Positions 27,228 to 36,785 of a stretch of DNA of 64,000 bases are shown here, one piece after another. The notes under the pieces were generated by a model that saw only the letters and a list, made by a program, of their open reading frames with translations, did not search any database and had not been told where the DNA came from. A program made the translations under genes and the position numbers. Within the stretch, counting starts at the first letter, position 1. Each line of letters starts with the position of its first letter. This stretch comes from Sphingobium trunci (GTDB lineage: Bacteria; Pseudomonadota; Alphaproteobacteria; Sphingomonadales; Sphingomonadaceae): positions 62,001 through 126,000 of the forward strand of contig NZ_JAKUJY010000001.1 of the NCBI RefSeq assembly GCF_022664535.1, in the 5' to 3' direction.

Positions 27228-27599
27228 CTAAAACAATCGGGAACCATTGGGGACGGTCCGGTCCGGCGCAAACAGGATCACCGCTCCGCCCTCATCCGCA
27301 AAACCCAGCGTCAGGACTTCGGACAGGAATTTGCCGATCTGGCGGGGCGGGAAATTGACCACCGCGGCGACCTGTCGCCCCGGCAGATCGTGCAGTTCGT
27401 AATTTTCGGTGATCTGCGCGCTCGATTTCTTGCGCCCTATGCCCGGCCCGAAATCGATCAGCAGCTTATATGCGGGCTTGCGCGCCTCCGGATAGGGTTC
27501 GGCGGACAGGATCGTGCCGATACGGATATCGACTTTCAGAAAGGCGTCAAAGCCGATGGTCTCACCAGCGGGAGAAGCGGGATCATGATCGAGATGCAT
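27228..27599 (-). CDS. csaA: CsaA-like tRNA-binding protein
   Basis: A 123-residue protein made of a single OB-fold tRNA-binding domain (TRBD). Typical features are FLKVDIRIGTILSAEPYPEARKPAYKL near the N-terminus, the SSAQITENY segment, and the ending PNGSRLF. CsaA has been described as a chaperone-like, tRNA-binding protein in Bacillus. It begins about 70 bp after the pccA stop, behind a hairpin. Function in this organism is unknown. Confidence 0.88.
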   Translation of the reverse strand: MHLDHDPASPAGETIGFDAFLKVDIRIGTILSAEPYPEARKPAYKLLIDFGPGIGRKKSSAQITENYELHDLPGRQVAAVVNFPPRQIGKFLSEVLTLGFADEGGAVILFAPDRTVPNGSRLF

Positions 27600-27611
27600 G
27601 ATCCCCTGTTA

Positions 27612-27640
27612 GAGCGTTTTCATCTCGAACGAAAACGCTC
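27612..27640. repeat. Inverted repeat between pccA and csaA
   Basis: A perfect 10-bp inverted repeat GAGCGTTTTC / GAAAACGCTC with a 9-nt spacer, just before the csaA start. No T-run, so it may be an mRNA processing hairpin; similar GAGCGTTTTC palindromes recur as dispersed repeats in some alphaproteobacteria. Confidence 0.55.
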
Positions 27641-27671
27641 CCGTGCTCTTGCCCGGATTCTCCCGAACCGG

Positions 27672-29672
27672 TCACTCCATTTCGAGGATGATCGCATCCA
27701 CCGCCAGGCTTTCGCCCTGCGCGGCGGACACGCTCTTCACCACGCCCGCCTTCTGCGCGCGCAGGATATTCTCCATCTTCATCGCCTCGATCACCGCCAG
27801 CGGCTGGCCTGCCTCGACCTTGTCGCCTTCCTGCACATGCAGCGCGACCAACAGGCCGGGCATCGGGCAGATCAGGAAGCGCGACAGATCCGGCGGGATC
27901 TTTTCGATCATATGCCCGGCATGGACCGCCGCATGGGCGGGCAGGATGCGCAGCTTGTGGCTCGCGCCATGCGCCGTCAGCACGAAGCCGGAGCGGACAG
28001 GCGCGATCTTGACCGCCAGCTGCTCCTCCCCGAACTCCGCCTCGACCAGCCGGTCTCCGGGCGTATATTCCAGCGCCATGTCGAGCGGTTCCCCATCGAC
28101 GGTGACGTCATCGCCGTTGATGACGACGTCGTGGACGGCGTCCCCGATCTTCACCTGCCAGCCGGTCGGTGCCTTCAGCTTCTTGCCCAACTGGCCGTCG
28201 ATCCGGCGGGCGCGATCGGCCTGCGCCATGGCGGCAAAGGCGCCAACGGCCGACAGCTTCTTCAGCAGCGTTTCGGAAGCCGGAGCGCCCGTGAACCCCT
28301 CCGGATATTCCTCGGCGATGAAGCCGGTGGTGATGTTGCCCGAACGGAACCGCTCATGCTGCATCAGCGCCGAGACGAAATCGATATTGTGGCCCGGCCC
28401 CTCGATCTCGAACAGATCGAGCGCAGCGATCTGCTTGTCGATCGCCTCCAGGCGGGTCGGCGCCCAGGTGATGAGCTTGGCGATCATCGGGTCGTAGAAC
28501 ATGCTGACCTCGCCGCCTTCGACCACGCCGTCATCGACGCGCACCTTGGCGCCGCTTGCGTCGGTCCCGGCTTCGGGCGGATTGTAGCGGATCAGGCGGC
28601 CCGTCGAGGGCAGGAAGCCGCGATAGGGGTCTTCGGCATAGACGCGGTTCTCGATCGCCCAGCCGTTGATCTTCACATCCTCCTGACGGAAGCTCAGTTC
28701 CTCGCCATTGGCGACGCGGATCATCTGCTCGACGAGGTCGAGGCCGGTAATCTCTTCGGTGACCGGATGCTCCACCTGCAAGCGGGTGTTCATTTCCAGG
28801 AAGTAGAAGCCGTCGCCGGTCTTGTCCGCGCCCGACACGATCAGCTCGACCGTGCCCGCGCTGAAATAGCCGACCGCGCGGGCCAGGGCGACGCACTGTT
28901 CGCCCATCTTCTTGCGCATTTCAGGGCTGACGAAGGGCGAGGGCGCTTCCTCGACCACCTTCTGGTGGCGGCGCTGGATCGAACATTCGCGCTCGTTGAG
29001 GTACACGATATTGCCGTGCTGGTCGCCCAATATCTGGATCTCGATATGGCGCGGGCTTTCGATGAACTTCTCGATGAACACGCGGTCGTCGCCGAAGCTG
29101 TTCAGGCCCTCGCGCTTGGTCGCTTCAAAGCCTTCACGAACGTCCAGTTCGGAATAGGCGAGGCGCATGCCCTTGCCGCCGCCGCCAGCCGAAGCCTTCA
29201 TCATCACCGGATAGCCGATCTCGTTGGAGATGCGGACGGCATGTTCTGTGTCCTCGATCACGCCGACATAGCCCGGTACGACATTGACGCCCGCTTCCTT
29301 GGCGAGCTTCTTCGATTCGATCTTGTCGCCCATGGCGGCGATCGCATTGGCCGGGGGGCCGACGAAGATGATGCCCGCCTCGTCCAGCGCCTTGCGGAAG
29401 CTCTCGCGCTCCGAAAGGAAGCCGTAGCCGGGGTGAACCGCGTCCGCGCCGGTTGCCTTGCACGCCTCGATGATCTTGTCGGCCAGCAGATAGGATTGGG
29501 CGGCGGGCGGCGGGCCGAGATGCACGGCCTCATCCGCCATCAGGACGTGGGGCGAGCGCGCGTCCGCATCCGAATAGACCGCCACGGTCTTGATGCCCAT
29601 CTTCCGCGCGGTGCGGATGACGCGGCATGCAATTTCGCCACGGTTCGCGATCAGGATCTTGGTGATTGCCAT
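27672..29672 (-). CDS. pccA: Propionyl-CoA carboxylase alpha subunit (biotin carboxylase + biotin carrier)
   Basis: A 666-residue acyl-CoA carboxylase subunit. The N-terminal biotin carboxylase reads KILIANRGEIACRVIRTARK, ASAGGGGKGMRL (ATP grasp), QRRHQKVVEEAPSP and EMNTRLQVEHPVTE. A BT linker domain follows. The C-terminal carrier domain carries EAMKMEN with biotinyl Lys632. It carboxylates biotin for the transfer catalysed by PccB. The family also includes acetyl-CoA and methylcrotonyl-CoA carboxylases; propionyl specificity is inferred from the mutase, epimerase and pccB in the same run. bioB lies upstream on the same strand. Confidence 0.93.
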   Translation of the reverse strand: MAITKILIANRGEIACRVIRTARKMGIKTVAVYSDADARSPHVLMADEAVHLGPPPAAQSYLLADKIIEACKATGADAVHPGYGFLSERESFRKALDEAGIIFVGPPANAIAAMGDKIESKKLAKEAGVNVVPGYVGVIEDTEHAVRISNEIGYPVMMKASAGGGGKGMRLAYSELDVREGFEATKREGLNSFGDDRVFIEKFIESPRHIEIQILGDQHGNIVYLNERECSIQRRHQKVVEEAPSPFVSPEMRKKMGEQCVALARAVGYFSAGTVELIVSGADKTGDGFYFLEMNTRLQVEHPVTEEITGLDLVEQMIRVANGEELSFRQEDVKINGWAIENRVYAEDPYRGFLPSTGRLIRYNPPEAGTDASGAKVRVDDGVVEGGEVSMFYDPMIAKLITWAPTRLEAIDKQIAALDLFEIEGPGHNIDFVSALMQHERFRSGNITTGFIAEEYPEGFTGAPASETLLKKLSAVGAFAAMAQADRARRIDGQLGKKLKAPTGWQVKIGDAVHDVVINGDDVTVDGEPLDMALEYTPGDRLVEAEFGEEQLAVKIAPVRSGFVLTAHGASHKLRILPAHAAVHAGHMIEKIPPDLSRFLICPMPGLLVALHVQEGDKVEAGQPLAVIEAMKMENILRAQKAGVVKSVSAAQGESLAVDAIILEME

Positions 29673-29740
29673 TATCTATCCTTGCCCCAGTCCTATTTCT
29701 CTCGGCCCGTTCGGGTCGAGCTATTTCCAAGTTTACCTCT

Positions 29741-29820
29741 TGCGTCATGCCAGGCTTGGTCCGGCATCCAGCTTGCTTTTCCGAAAAAAGCGGGATCCCG
29801 GATCACGTCCGGGGTGACGA
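29741..29820. repeat. Palindromic repeat element between bioB and pccA
   Basis: Two short inverted repeats face each other: CATGCCAGGCTTGGTCCGGCAT and GATCCCGGATCACGTCCGGGG, flanked by GCGTCAT... and ...GGTGACGA. Related paired elements with the CGTCA/TGACG edges recur at 33006-33090, 33553-33634 and 57923-57951. Confidence 0.7.
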
Positions 29821-29835
29821 GTGGTGAACCTATCG

Positions 29836-30837
29836 TTACTCCGCCGCCTCCAGATGCCCGTGCGGCTGCGCCATCATCGGCGCCAGCCCGAGCTTGGAAA
29901 GCAGCGCACTATCCTTGTCGTCCCCGGCATTGGCTGCGGTCAGCAGCTTGTCGCCGGTGAAGATGCTGTTCGCGCCCGCCATGAAGCAAAGCGCCTGACA
30001 GGCCTCGCTCATGCTCTCGCGGCCCGCCGACAGGCGCACCATCGACTGCGGCATCACGATCCGCGCCACGGCGACGGTGCGCACGAACTCCACCTCGTCG
30101 ATACGGCCAAGCGGCGTGTCCTTCAGCATATCGCCCAGCACCGTCCCGGCCACCGGCACGAGCGCGTTGATCGGCACGCTTTCGGGATGCGGCATGGTGC
30201 CCAGCGCATGGAGGAAACCGATGCGATCCGACCGCGTCTCGCCCATGCCGACGATCCCGCCGCAACACACGTTGATGCCCGCGTCGCGGACATTCTCCAG
30301 CGTCTCGATCCGGTCCTCGAAGGTCCGGGTGGTGATGACGTTGGCGTAATTTTCCGGCGAAGTATCGATATTATGATTGTAATAATCGAGGCCCGCGTCG
30401 GCCAGTTGCTTCGCCTGGTCGGCCGACAGCATCCCCAGCGTCATGCAGGTTTCCATGCCCATCTGGCGCACGCCCTTCACCATTTCGATGAGCTTGGGCA
30501 TGTCGCGATCCTTGGGATTGCGCCACGCCGCGCCCATGCAGAAACGGCCCGAACCATGGTCCTTGGCCTGCGCCGCCGCCTGCAGCACGGCCTGCACGTC
30601 CATCAGCTTGGTGGCTTTGAGGCCGCTTTCCGCCTCGGTCGACTGGCTGCAATAGCCGCAATCCTCCGGGCAGCCGCCGGTCTTGATCGACAGCAGCGTC
30701 GAAAGCTGCACTTCATTGCGCGGGAAGTTCGCACGATGGATCGACTGCGCCTCGAACATCAGGTCGTTGAAGGGCAGGTCGAACAGCGCGGCGATCTCGT
30801 CGCGCGTCCAGTCGGTGCGAGGGGTAACGGTGGTCAA
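29836..30837 (-). CDS. bioB: Biotin synthase
   Basis: Radical SAM enzyme inserting sulfur into dethiobiotin; 333 residues. The [4Fe-4S] motif [10 protein letters not shown] gives Cys56, Cys60 and Cys63; [22 protein letters not shown] and the R of SAGRESM near the [2Fe-2S] site are typical. The start is a TTG at 30837 that overlaps the scpA stop (TTGA), preceded by GGAGG at 7 nt. There is no bioFADC in the window: bioB is alone, inside the propionyl-CoA operon, whose carboxylase needs biotin. Translational coupling to the mutase gene is likely. Confidence 0.95.
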   Translation of the reverse strand: MTTVTPRTDWTRDEIAALFDLPFNDLMFEAQSIHRANFPRNEVQLSTLLSIKTGGCPEDCGYCSQSTEAESGLKATKLMDVQAVLQAAAQAKDHGSGRFCMGAAWRNPKDRDMPKLIEMVKGVRQMGMETCMTLGMLSADQAKQLADAGLDYYNHNIDTSPENYANVITTRTFEDRIETLENVRDAGINVCCGGIVGMGETRSDRIGFLHALGTMPHPESVPINALVPVAGTVLGDMLKDTPLGRIDEVEFVRTVAVARIVMPQSMVRLSAGRESMSEACQALCFMAGANSIFTGDKLLTAANAGDDKDSALLSKLGLAPMMAQPHGHLEAAE

Positions 30838-32987
30838 GCGGCTTCCTCCAGCCCCGCCGGGGGCATGTTGTGGCCGAGGAGACGCAGCACATCGGCGGCG
30901 CATTCCACGACGTTGGAGCCCGGTCCATAAATGCCCTGCACGCCCGCGTCACGAAGGAAGTCGTAATCCTGCGGCGGAATGACCCCGCCCGCGATCACCT
31001 TGATGTCGTTGCGGCCCTTTTCCCGGAGCTGCCTGATGAGTTCGGGAATGAGCGTCTTGTGTCCGGCCGCAAGGCTGGAAGCACCGACGACATCGACTCC
31101 GCTGTCGAGCGCCAGCACCACCGTTTCCTCCGGCGTCTGGAACAGCGGCCCCGACACCACGTCGAAACCCATGTCCCCGAAAGCGGACGCGATCACGTTG
31201 GCGCCCCGGTCGTGGCCATCCTGCCCCATCTTCGCGACGAGCAGTTTGGGCTTGCGACCGAGGCGCCGCTCGACGGCCTGCACCCCGTCAAGAACCTGTT
31301 TCCAGCGGCTGTCCTGGGCATAAGGCTTGGAATAGACGCCCTTCACCGGCGTCGGCACCGTGCCATAGCGGTCGAAACTATCCTCCATGGCGGCGCTGAT
31401 CTCGCCCAGCGTGGCGCGCGCGCGCGCCGCTTCGACCGCATGGGCGAGGAGGTTGTTTTCGATCGACTGCTGACCTGCGGCGGCGGCGCGCAGCGCTTCC
31501 AGCGCCGCCTGGCACTTCGCTTCGTCGCGCTCCGCCTTCACCCTGGTGATGCGGGCGATCTGCGCCTCGCGAACCTTGGTGTTGTCGACTTCCAGCGTTT
31601 CGAGCAGATCCTCGTTCGCCAGGCGATATTTGTTGACGCCGACGATGACGTCCTCGCCCCGGTCGACGCGCGCCTGGCGGGCAGCGGCGGCTTCCTCGAT
31701 CATCGCCTTGGGCCAGCCCGCGCCGACCGCCTTCGCCATGCCGCCTTCGGCCTCGACGCGGTCGATGATCTCCTGCGCGGCATCGACCAGTTGCTGGGTC
31801 AGCGCCTCGACATAATAGCTGCCCCCCAGCGGATCGACGACATTGCACATGCCGGTCTCTTCCTGGATGACGATCTGCGTGTTGCGCGCGATGCGGGCCG
31901 AGAAGTCGGTCGGCAGCGCGATCGCCTCGTCCAGCGCGTTGGTGTGCAGCGACTGCGTGCCGCCCAGCATGGCCGCCATCGCCTCGATGGTGGTGCGCAT
32001 GACGTTGTTATAGGGGTCCTGCTCGGTCAGCGACACGCCCGACGTCTGGCAATGGGTGCGCAGCATCTTGGATCGCTCGTCCTTCGCGCCCAGCTTCGTC
32101 ATGGCGCGATGCCACAGCACGCGCGCGGCGCGCAGCTTGGCGATCTCCATGAAGAAGTTCATGCCGATGGCGAAGAAGAAGCTGAGGCGCCCGGCGAACT
32201 TGTCGATGTCTAGGCCCGAAGCCACGCCATATTTCACATATTCGATGCCGTCCGCGATGGTGAAGGCCAGTTCCTGCACCTGCGTCGCGCCCGCTTCCTG
32301 CATATGGTAGCCGGAAATGGAGATGCTGTTGAACTTGGGCATCTCGCGGCTGGTATAGCCGAAAATGTCCGAGATGATCCGCATCGAGGGTTCGGGCGGG
32401 TAGATATAGGTGTTGCGGACCATGAACTCCTTCAGAATGTCGTTCTGGATGGTCCCGTCGAGCAGCCTGCGCTCGACGCCCTGCTCCTCGCCCGCGACGA
32501 TGAAGAAGGCCAGGATCGGGATCACCGCCCCGTTCATGGTCATGGACACCGACATCTGGTCGAGCGGAATGCCGTCGAACAGGATCTTCATGTCCTCGAT
32601 CGTGTCGATCGCCACGCCCGCCTTGCCGACGTCGCCGACGACGCGGGGATGGTCGCTGTCATAGCCGCGATGGGTGGCGAGGTCGAAGGCGACGCTGAGG
32701 CCCTTCTGCCCGGCCGCCAGATTGCGGCGATAGAAGGCGTTGGATTCCTCGGCGGTCGAGAAGCCCGCATATTGACGGATGGTCCAGGGGCGCCCGGCAT
32801 ACATGGACGCCCGCACGCCGCGCGTGAACGGCGCGAAACCAGGCAGGCCCGGATCGACCGTCACATCGTCCGCCGTATAAAGCGGCTTCACCGTGATCCC
32901 TTCCGGGGTTTCCCAGTTCAGATCCTTGCCCTTCACCTCCTTGGCGGCGGCGGCGGCCCACTGATCCAGCGTTGGCTTGTCGGTCAT
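30834..32987 (-). CDS. scpA: Methylmalonyl-CoA mutase
   Basis: A single-chain adenosylcobalamin mutase (717 residues) turning methylmalonyl-CoA into succinyl-CoA. The N-terminal TIM-barrel domain has [26 protein letters not shown] and [13 protein letters not shown]; the C-terminal B12-binding domain has [11 protein letters not shown] with cobalt-ligand His592, and GGVIPPQDY. It is the large-subunit form with its own B12 domain, so no small partner is required, and none is present. It lies between mce and bioB; its stop overlaps the bioB start. Confidence 0.96.
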   Translation of the reverse strand: MTDKPTLDQWAAAAAKEVKGKDLNWETPEGITVKPLYTADDVTVDPGLPGFAPFTRGVRASMYAGRPWTIRQYAGFSTAEESNAFYRRNLAAGQKGLSVAFDLATHRGYDSDHPRVVGDVGKAGVAIDTIEDMKILFDGIPLDQMSVSMTMNGAVIPILAFFIVAGEEQGVERRLLDGTIQNDILKEFMVRNTYIYPPEPSMRIISDIFGYTSREMPKFNSISISGYHMQEAGATQVQELAFTIADGIEYVKYGVASGLDIDKFAGRLSFFFAIGMNFFMEIAKLRAARVLWHRAMTKLGAKDERSKMLRTHCQTSGVSLTEQDPYNNVMRTTIEAMAAMLGGTQSLHTNALDEAIALPTDFSARIARNTQIVIQEETGMCNVVDPLGGSYYVEALTQQLVDAAQEIIDRVEAEGGMAKAVGAGWPKAMIEEAAAARQARVDRGEDVIVGVNKYRLANEDLLETLEVDNTKVREAQIARITRVKAERDEAKCQAALEALRAAAAGQQSIENNLLAHAVEAARARATLGEISAAMEDSFDRYGTVPTPVKGVYSKPYAQDSRWKQVLDGVQAVERRLGRKPKLLVAKMGQDGHDRGANVIASAFGDMGFDVVSGPLFQTPEETVVLALDSGVDVVGASSLAAGHKTLIPELIRQLREKGRNDIKVIAGGVIPPQDYDFLRDAGVQGIYGPGSNVVECAADVLRLLGHNMPPAGLEEAA

Positions 32988-33005
32988 TTTTCTTCCATCC
33001 TACCT

Positions 33006-33090
33006 TCGTCACCCCGGCCTTGAGCCGGGGTCCCGCTGCCTTGTCCCACTCGCGAAATGAGCAGGATGCCGGATCAAGTCCGGCATGACG
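33006..33090. repeat. Palindromic repeat pair between mce and scpA
   Basis: First hairpin CACCCCGGCCTTGAGCCGGGGT, second hairpin ATGCCGGATCAAGTCCGGCAT, about 25 bp apart and facing each other with CGTCA and TGACG edges. The same design as the elements at 29741, 33553 and 57923. Confidence 0.75.
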
Positions 33091-33093
33091 AAT

Positions 33094-33537
33094 TCAGTGC
33101 CCCGCCCGGTCCTTCGGCGTTTCCATGATTTCGGTCAGCACCCCGTTCATATCCTTGGGATGGACGAAGAAGATCAGCGTGCCGTGCGCCCCGATGCGCG
33201 GCTCCCCCAGCACCTTCTTCCCCAGCCCTTCGAACCAGGCCTTGGCTTCCAGAATATCGGGCACTTCATAGCACATATGATGCTGCCCGCCCGCCGGGTT
33301 CTTGGCGATGAAGCCGTGGATGGGGCTGTTTTCGCCCAGCGGCTCGATCAGTTCGATCTGCGTGCCCGCCGTGCCGTTCTCGCCCGGCGTATCGACGAAG
33401 CAGACCTTCACCCCCTGCGCCGGCATGTCGAAGGGCTCATGCGTGATCGTCGCGCCCATGATGTCGCGATAATAAGCGATGCTGGCTTCCAGCGAAGGCG
33501 TCGCCACGCCGATATGATTGAGACGGCCGAGTTTCAT
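33094..33537 (-). CDS. mce: Methylmalonyl-CoA epimerase
   Basis: A 147-residue glyoxalase-fold metal enzyme converting (S)- to (R)-methylmalonyl-CoA, the step between carboxylase and mutase. The start MKLGRLNHIGVATPSLEASI, the metal ligands His8, His in GGQHHMCYEV and the glutamate late in the chain, and QIELIEPLGENSPI fit the family. Length is typical. Repeat elements fill the gaps on both sides; still, orientation and pathway logic support one transcript with pccB and scpA. Confidence 0.94.
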   Translation of the reverse strand: MKLGRLNHIGVATPSLEASIAYYRDIMGATITHEPFDMPAQGVKVCFVDTPGENGTAGTQIELIEPLGENSPIHGFIAKNPAGGQHHMCYEVPDILEAKAWFEGLGKKVLGEPRIGAHGTLIFFVHPKDMNGVLTEIMETPKDRAGH

Positions 33538-33552
33538 TTCACTTCACCACCT

Positions 33553-33634
33553 TCGTCACCCCAGCGAAAGCTGGGGTCTCATCCCCCAAAGCCCGATCCG
33601 GCCGCACGAGATCCCAGCCTGCGCTGGGATGACG
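33553..33634. repeat. Palindromic repeat pair between pccB and mce
   Basis: Hairpins CACCCCAGCGAAAGCTGGGGT and ATCCCAGCCTGCGCTGGGAT with CGTCA and TGACGG edges, about 30 bp apart. Same family as the element in the neighbouring mce-scpA gap but with a different hairpin core, so core pairing, not sequence, is conserved. Confidence 0.75.
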
Positions 33635-33647
33635 GCCCATCGGGCCG

Positions 33648-35180
33648 TCACAGCGGAATATTGTCGTGCTTCTTCCACGGATTTTCCAGGCTCTTGTTGC
33701 GCAGCTTGCGCAGGCCGAGGGCGATCCGCTTGCGGGTCGAATGCGGCTGGATCACCTCGTCGATGAAGCCCTTGCTCGCCGCCACGAAGGGGTTGGCGAA
33801 GCGGTCTTCATATTCCTTGGTCTTTTCGGCGATCTCCTCGGGCGTCCTGCCGCGGAAGATGATCTCCACCGCGCCCTTGGCACCCATCACCGCGATCTCG
33901 GCGGTCGGCCAGGCATAGTTGAGGTCGCCGCGCAGATGCTTGGAGGACATGACGTCATAGGCGCCGCCATAGGCCTTGCGGGTGATGACGGTGATCTTCG
34001 GCACGGTCGCCTCGGCATAGGCGAACAGCAGCTTGGCGCCATGCTTGATGATGCCCGAATGTTCCTGAGCGGTGCCCGGCAGGAAGCCCGGCACGTCGAC
34101 GAAGGTCACGATCGGAATCTCGAACGCGTCGCAGAAGCGGACAAAACGCCCGGCCTTCTTGGACGAATTGATGTCCAGCACCCCGGCCAGCACCATCGGC
34201 TGGTTGGCGATGATGCCCACCGTCTTGCCCTCGATCCGGCCGAAACCGCAGATGATGTTGGCGGCATGGGCGGGCTGGACCTCGAAGAAATCACCCTCGT
34301 CGATGACCTTGCGGATCAGCTCATGCATGTCATAGGGCTGGTTCGCATTGGCCGGGATCAGCGTGTCCAGGCTCTCCTCGATCCGGTCCCATGCGTCGGC
34401 GCTCGGACGCTCCGGCACCGGTTCCTTGTTGGACGCGGGCAGGAAGTCCACGAAATCGCGCACCGCCAGCAGCGCCTCGATATCATTTTCGAACGCCACG
34501 TCGGCCACGCCCGACTTGGTGGTGTGGGTGACCGCGCCGCCCAGTTCCTCCTGCGTCACGACCTCGTTGGTGACGGTCTTCACCACGTCCGGGCCGGTCA
34601 CGAACATGAAGCTTGAATCCTTCACCATGAAGATGAAGTCGGTCATGGCCGGCGAATAGACCGCGCCGCCCGCACAAGGCCCCATGATGACGCTGATCTG
34701 CGGCACCACGCCCGAAGCCAGAACATTGCGCTGGAAGATTTCGGCATAGCCCGCCAGCGAGGCAACGCCTTCCTGGATGCGCGCGCCGCCCGAGTCATTG
34801 AGGCCGATCACCGGCGCTCCGACCTTCATGGCGATGTCCATGATCTTGCAGATCTTCATCGCGTGCCGTTCGGACACCGCCCCGCCGTAAACGGTAAAGT
34901 CCTGTGAAAAGACGTAGACCAGGCGGCCGTTGATGGTGCCCGATCCGGTGACCACGCCGTCGCCCGGAATATGCTGCTCATCCATGCCGAAGTCGATGCA
35001 GTTATGCTCGACATACATGTCCATTTCTTCGAAGCTGTCCTCGTCCAGCAGCACGTCCAGCCGCTCCCGCGCGGTCAGCTTGCCCTTGGCATGCTGGGCA
35101 TCGATGCGGCGCTGGCCGCCGCCCAGACGCGCGGCTTCGCGCTTGGCTTCCAACTGTTCGATGATGGCGAGCTTCGACAT
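33648..35180 (-). CDS. pccB: Propionyl-CoA carboxylase beta subunit
   Basis: The 510-residue carboxyltransferase subunit that moves CO2 from biotin on PccA to propionyl-CoA. Family motifs are [70 protein letters not shown] and the C-terminal KHDNIPL. The ATG at 35180 follows GGAGAGAAGCG on the minus strand; a longer upstream frame is non-conserved. It is the first gene of the propionate block and is divergent from scfR, with TTTGCAAA boxes between. Confidence 0.95.
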   Translation of the reverse strand: MSKLAIIEQLEAKREAARLGGGQRRIDAQHAKGKLTARERLDVLLDEDSFEEMDMYVEHNCIDFGMDEQHIPGDGVVTGSGTINGRLVYVFSQDFTVYGGAVSERHAMKICKIMDIAMKVGAPVIGLNDSGGARIQEGVASLAGYAEIFQRNVLASGVVPQISVIMGPCAGGAVYSPAMTDFIFMVKDSSFMFVTGPDVVKTVTNEVVTQEELGGAVTHTTKSGVADVAFENDIEALLAVRDFVDFLPASNKEPVPERPSADAWDRIEESLDTLIPANANQPYDMHELIRKVIDEGDFFEVQPAHAANIICGFGRIEGKTVGIIANQPMVLAGVLDINSSKKAGRFVRFCDAFEIPIVTFVDVPGFLPGTAQEHSGIIKHGAKLLFAYAEATVPKITVITRKAYGGAYDVMSSKHLRGDLNYAWPTAEIAVMGAKGAVEIIFRGRTPEEIAEKTKEYEDRFANPFVAASKGFIDEVIQPHSTRKRIALGLRKLRNKSLENPWKKHDNIPL

Positions 35181-35242
35181 ATTACGCTTCTCTCCGGCTT
35201 GTCGCGGACGTCTCTGTCCGCCCCTTCCCAATCTTTTCGCAT

Positions 35243-35287
35243 TTTCGCAAATGCAATTTTGCCAATTTGCAAATCGCGATTTTGCAA
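35243..35287. promoter_or_regulatory. Cluster of ScfR/PccR-type TTTGCAAA boxes between pccB and scfR
   Basis: Two perfect TTTGCAAA palindromes (35266-35273 and 35280-35287) and two near matches (TTTCGCAAA 35243-35251, TTTGCCAA 35258-35265) lie in a 45-bp AT-rich strip 15-60 bp upstream of scfR and about 60-105 bp from the pccB start. Paired TTTGCAAA boxes are the reported target of PccR, the ScfR regulator of propionyl-CoA carboxylase in Rhodobacter sphaeroides. Confidence 0.8.
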
Positions 35288-35301
35288 ATTATGGACGAAC
35301 C

Positions 35302-36717
35302 ATGGCTCGCGGCAATCGAATCTTTGCAGGCCCCCGCCTGCGCCAGCTTCGCCTGGACCATCGCATGGACCAGGCGACCATGGCGCAGGCGCTCGGCATC
35401 TCCGTATCCTATCTCAGCCAGATGGAAAATGACGACCGCCCCCTCACCGCCAAGGTGAAGGCCGCGCTCGCCAGCGCCTTCCCCACCGACTGGGCCAGTT
35501 TCGACAGCCGGGAGGACGAGCAGCTGCTGGGCGCCTTCACCTTCGCGCTCGGCCATCCGGAGCTTCAGGGCGCGCCGATGGAGCCGGAGCGGATAGAGAA
35601 GCTCCACCTGCAATTTCCCGAATTCGCCGCCCGTTACGTCGATCTCTATAACGCCCATATGCGGGCCAATGAACGCATCAACATGATCGAGGAGGCGATC
35701 GCCAACGATCATGCCGTCCAGGCCCGCCTACCCTGGGAGGCCGCCCGCGACTGGTTCCATGAGGCGGGCAACTATGTCCACAGCCTCGATTGCCTGGCCG
35801 AAGACATGGCCGCCAGCTTCACCGCGGGGCAGACGCTGGACGAAGGCATGCTGGTGGAGGCGCTCGCCCGCCGCCACGGCATCGAGACGCTGATCGCCGA
35901 AACCCCGGATTCCGCGCTCCGATCCTATACCAGCAGCGAAAAGCGGCTGTTCGTCAACGCAGCGCTTCCGACCGAAAGCCGCAAATTCATGCTCGCCCAC
36001 CAGCTCATGATGCTGGAAGGGCAGGCCGTGATCGCCGATGTGGTGAGCAAGGCGGGCCTTCCCGTGCTAGGCGCCGACCGGTTGCTCGCCATCGGCCTTG
36101 GCAATTATGCGGCAGGCGCGCTGCTGATGCCCTACGCCCCATTCCGGGAAGCCGCGCGCGAGGTGCGCCACGACATCGACCGTCTCGCGCGCCGCTTCGG
36201 CGTCAGCTTCGAACAGGCCTGCCACCGCCTTTCGACGCTCCAGCGGCCGGGCCTACGCGGCATTCCCTTCTTCTTCTGCCGCGTCGACATGGCAGGCAAC
36301 ATCACCAAGCGGCACAGCGCCACCCGCCTGCAATTCGCCCGCTTCGGCGGCGCCTGCCCGCTGTGGAACGTGCATGAGGCCGTCGCCATCCCTGACCGGA
36401 TCAACGTCCAGCTCGGCGAAACCCCGGACGGCGTGCGCTATGTCTCCATGGCGAAGGGCCTTGTCAAACCGTCGGGCAGCTACAGCCGCACGCCCCGCCG
36501 TTTCGCGGTGGTGCTGGGCTGCGAGATCGCCCATGCCGCGAACTTCGTCTATGCCGACGGCCTGCAACTGGAGGTGGAGGGCGCCGCCACGCCGATCGGC
36601 ATCACCTGCCGCCTCTGCCCGCGCCAGAGCTGCGACCAGCGCGCCTTTCCGCCCGCCGACCGCCCGATCCATGTCGATCCCGACAATCGCCAGATCGTGC
36701 CCTACTGGATCGGTTGA
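35302..36717 (+). CDS. ScfR-family transcriptional regulator (PccR-like)
   Basis: A 471-residue short-chain fatty acyl-CoA regulator. The N-terminal Xre-type HTH spans about residues 8-62 (LRQLRLDHRMDQATMAQALG, SYLSQMENDDRPL), a middle IrrE-like region follows (LPTESRKFMLAHQLM, RRFGVSFEQACHRL), and the C-terminal acyl-CoA-sensing domain ends with a cysteine cluster CRLCPRQSCDQRAFP. By analogy with R. sphaeroides PccR it should sense propionyl-CoA and control the divergent pcc genes and itself through the TTTGCAAA boxes directly upstream. The ATG at 35302 begins just before the HTH; another ATG at 35291 is out of frame. Confidence 0.9.
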   Translation: MARGNRIFAGPRLRQLRLDHRMDQATMAQALGISVSYLSQMENDDRPLTAKVKAALASAFPTDWASFDSREDEQLLGAFTFALGHPELQGAPMEPERIEKLHLQFPEFAARYVDLYNAHMRANERINMIEEAIANDHAVQARLPWEAARDWFHEAGNYVHSLDCLAEDMAASFTAGQTLDEGMLVEALARRHGIETLIAETPDSALRSYTSSEKRLFVNAALPTESRKFMLAHQLMMLEGQAVIADVVSKAGLPVLGADRLLAIGLGNYAAGALLMPYAPFREAAREVRHDIDRLARRFGVSFEQACHRLSTLQRPGLRGIPFFFCRVDMAGNITKRHSATRLQFARFGGACPLWNVHEAVAIPDRINVQLGETPDGVRYVSMAKGLVKPSGSYSRTPRRFAVVLGCEIAHAANFVYADGLQLEVEGAATPIGITCRLCPRQSCDQRAFPPADRPIHVDPDNRQIVPYWIG

Positions 36718-36785
36718 CGGCCCCAAGCCCAGCTTGCGGAAACTGGCTCTATCGCTCGTTTCCGGGGGAGCTTAGGCTAGGACAA

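Noticed and set aside
26994-29960. Plus-strand frame of nearly 1000 codons opposite pccA and csaA
   Set aside because: Antisense shadow of pccA; composition and lack of motifs indicate GC-driven absence of stops.
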